Assembly: GCA_963931865.1 (NCBI GenBank)
Contig: OZ007511.1
Span: 1-64,000, forward strand
DNA: 64,000 nt
Reading direction: 5' to 3'
Source of the DNA: Axinella damicornis
Lineage: Eukaryota; Porifera; Demospongiae; Axinellida; Axinellidae
Shown one piece after another: positions 63,198-64,000 of this stretch (position 1 is its first letter; the number at the start of each line of letters is the position of its first letter). The position numbers and the translations under genes are program-made. The notes below the pieces were generated by a model. That model made no database searches, had not been told where the DNA came from, and worked only from the letters and a program-made list of their open reading frames with translations.

Positions 63198-63640
63198 TCC
63201 CTGATGGAGCAGCTTTAAGTACTATTATGCAAATTTTAAATATCTGATTACATATCAGCAGCATTTGTTCACTGCTAATGTGGGATGTTTTACCGGACGT
63301 TTTATTATCACCAGAGTCTCCTGGACTGTGCCAACCGTTCCTACTGTAACCCACGAAGTGTTGTACCTCTCTGTGTGTTAATATTATTTGTGTGTATATC
63401 TGTATATTTATCCTACATGACAACATCGGATTTGTTCCATTGATGATTAGAATTCATCATTGGGTGGACAACTGTCTGATATGGCACAGGACTCGTGTTT
63501 GTATTTTGCTGATATCGTCAGACTGGCCAAATACTGTGCATACCATAGGTAATGTGCATACACATCCAAATATTGATCTGCCACCTGGCCATTATCACCT
63601 TTACTGATCCGTATACTGTCAGAACACGGACAAGTTCGGA
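63198..63640. other. Intergenic between CDC42SE and PRPF3
   Basis: AT-rich, no coding exon or repeat recognised. It would hold the CDC42SE 3' UTR and the PRPF3 promoter. Confidence 0.5.
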
Positions 63641-63648
63641 TGACGTCA
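63641..63648. promoter_or_regulatory. CRE palindrome upstream of PRPF3
   Basis: A perfect TGACGTCA, 35 bp before the PRPF3 start codon. It is the second exact CRE in the last 4 kb. Confidence 0.5.
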
Positions 63649-63682
63649 CCCAGACGTAGTAAGAAAATAAAAGTGTGGCGGC

Positions 63683-64000
63683 ATGTTGTCGAAGAAGGAG
63701 CTGGAAGATATTCGTCCGTGGGTATCTGAGTGCGTCACCACGTTTCTCGGCTTCTCAGAGGACACGGTCGTCAGCGCAGCGCTGGACTGTGTCGCGAAGA
63801 GTCTCAGCAGGCAGGCCACCACAGGTAGCACGGTGTGATATTCCATCTAAAGCGCACCACACGTTGCATGGTTGGTGGGCCTTTGTGGACAAGGGGTCTG
63901 GCGTGAGGACTCTTTGTCTGGGTGCTGTGTGAGTCCAGCTGACCATCAACTGCGTATAGTCTTGGAACCAGACCAGTTCAGAAGAAGAGTGATAATACAG
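63683..64000 (+). CDS. PRPF3: PRPF3, first coding exon (truncated by window)
   Basis: A U4/U6 snRNP spliceosome protein. Only exon 1, 63683-63824, is seen: MLSKKELEDIRPWVSECV then TTFLGFSEDTVVSAALDC and VAKSLSRQATT. This is the start of the PWI RNA-binding fold with which PRPF3 begins (LSK-EL-x-x-x-PW ... LGFSE-TVV-AAL-CV). A GTAGCA donor follows at 63825, and the rest lies off the window. The identification rests on 47 residues but is distinctive. Confidence 0.85.

Overview
This is nuclear DNA of a small-genome, early-branching animal. A sponge is my best guess, but nothing here proves it. Every protein gene is cut into many short exons with GT-AG introns. The genes are metazoan: Dixin, HPS6, HMG20, a CDC42 small effector, an ERGIC-53 lectin ending in KKFF, and an SH2 protein. 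About 14 protein genes fit in 64 kb. Divergent start codons lie only about 0.1-0.5 kb apart, and convergent stops can be as little as 0.15 kb apart. Introns are full of CA/GT microsatellites, poly-C and CT tracts and minisatellites. A 200-N gap shows this is a draft assembly.

Layout from left to right: alpha-mannosidase II (-, its 3' end lies off the left edge), AP-3 sigma (+), a VPS4-type AAA ATPase with an unusual N-terminus (-), HPS6 of BLOC-2 (+), LMAN1/ERGIC-53 (-), Dixin/DIXDC1 (+), a 3.4 kb gene-poor stretch with several MITE-like elements, a PINK1-like kinase with a coiled-coil tail (-), pyruvate kinase (+, duplicated around the gap), an SH2/transmembrane protein (-), a DDX24-type helicase (+), HMG20 (+), enolase (-), CDC42SE (+), and the first exon of PRPF3 (+, runs off the right edge).

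The gene order is strikingly regular. Strands alternate, so there are six head-to-head pairs whose start codons are about 0.11 to 0.52 kb apart, and several tail-to-tail pairs with very short 3' gaps. The first 24 kb holds five secretory or endolysosomal genes: mannosidase II, AP-3 sigma, VPS4-like, HPS6 and LMAN1. AP-3 and BLOC-2 act in the same lysosome-related-organelle pathway. Pyruvate kinase and enolase, which catalyse consecutive glycolytic steps, lie 12 kb apart.

The points most worth a second look are: the alternating divergent architecture; a VPS4-like ATPase without a recognisable MIT domain; an SH2 protein that lacks the phosphotyrosine-binding Arg and ends in a hydrophobic hairpin; a PINK1-like kinase frame-shifted at its APE motif; three apparent one-base losses in conserved exons (probably assembly errors); a duplicated catalytic-exon splice donor in mannosidase II; several TIR elements; and a dispersed CTCGTTCCCAG hairpin family. 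No organelle, bacterial, CRISPR or complete rRNA sequence was seen.
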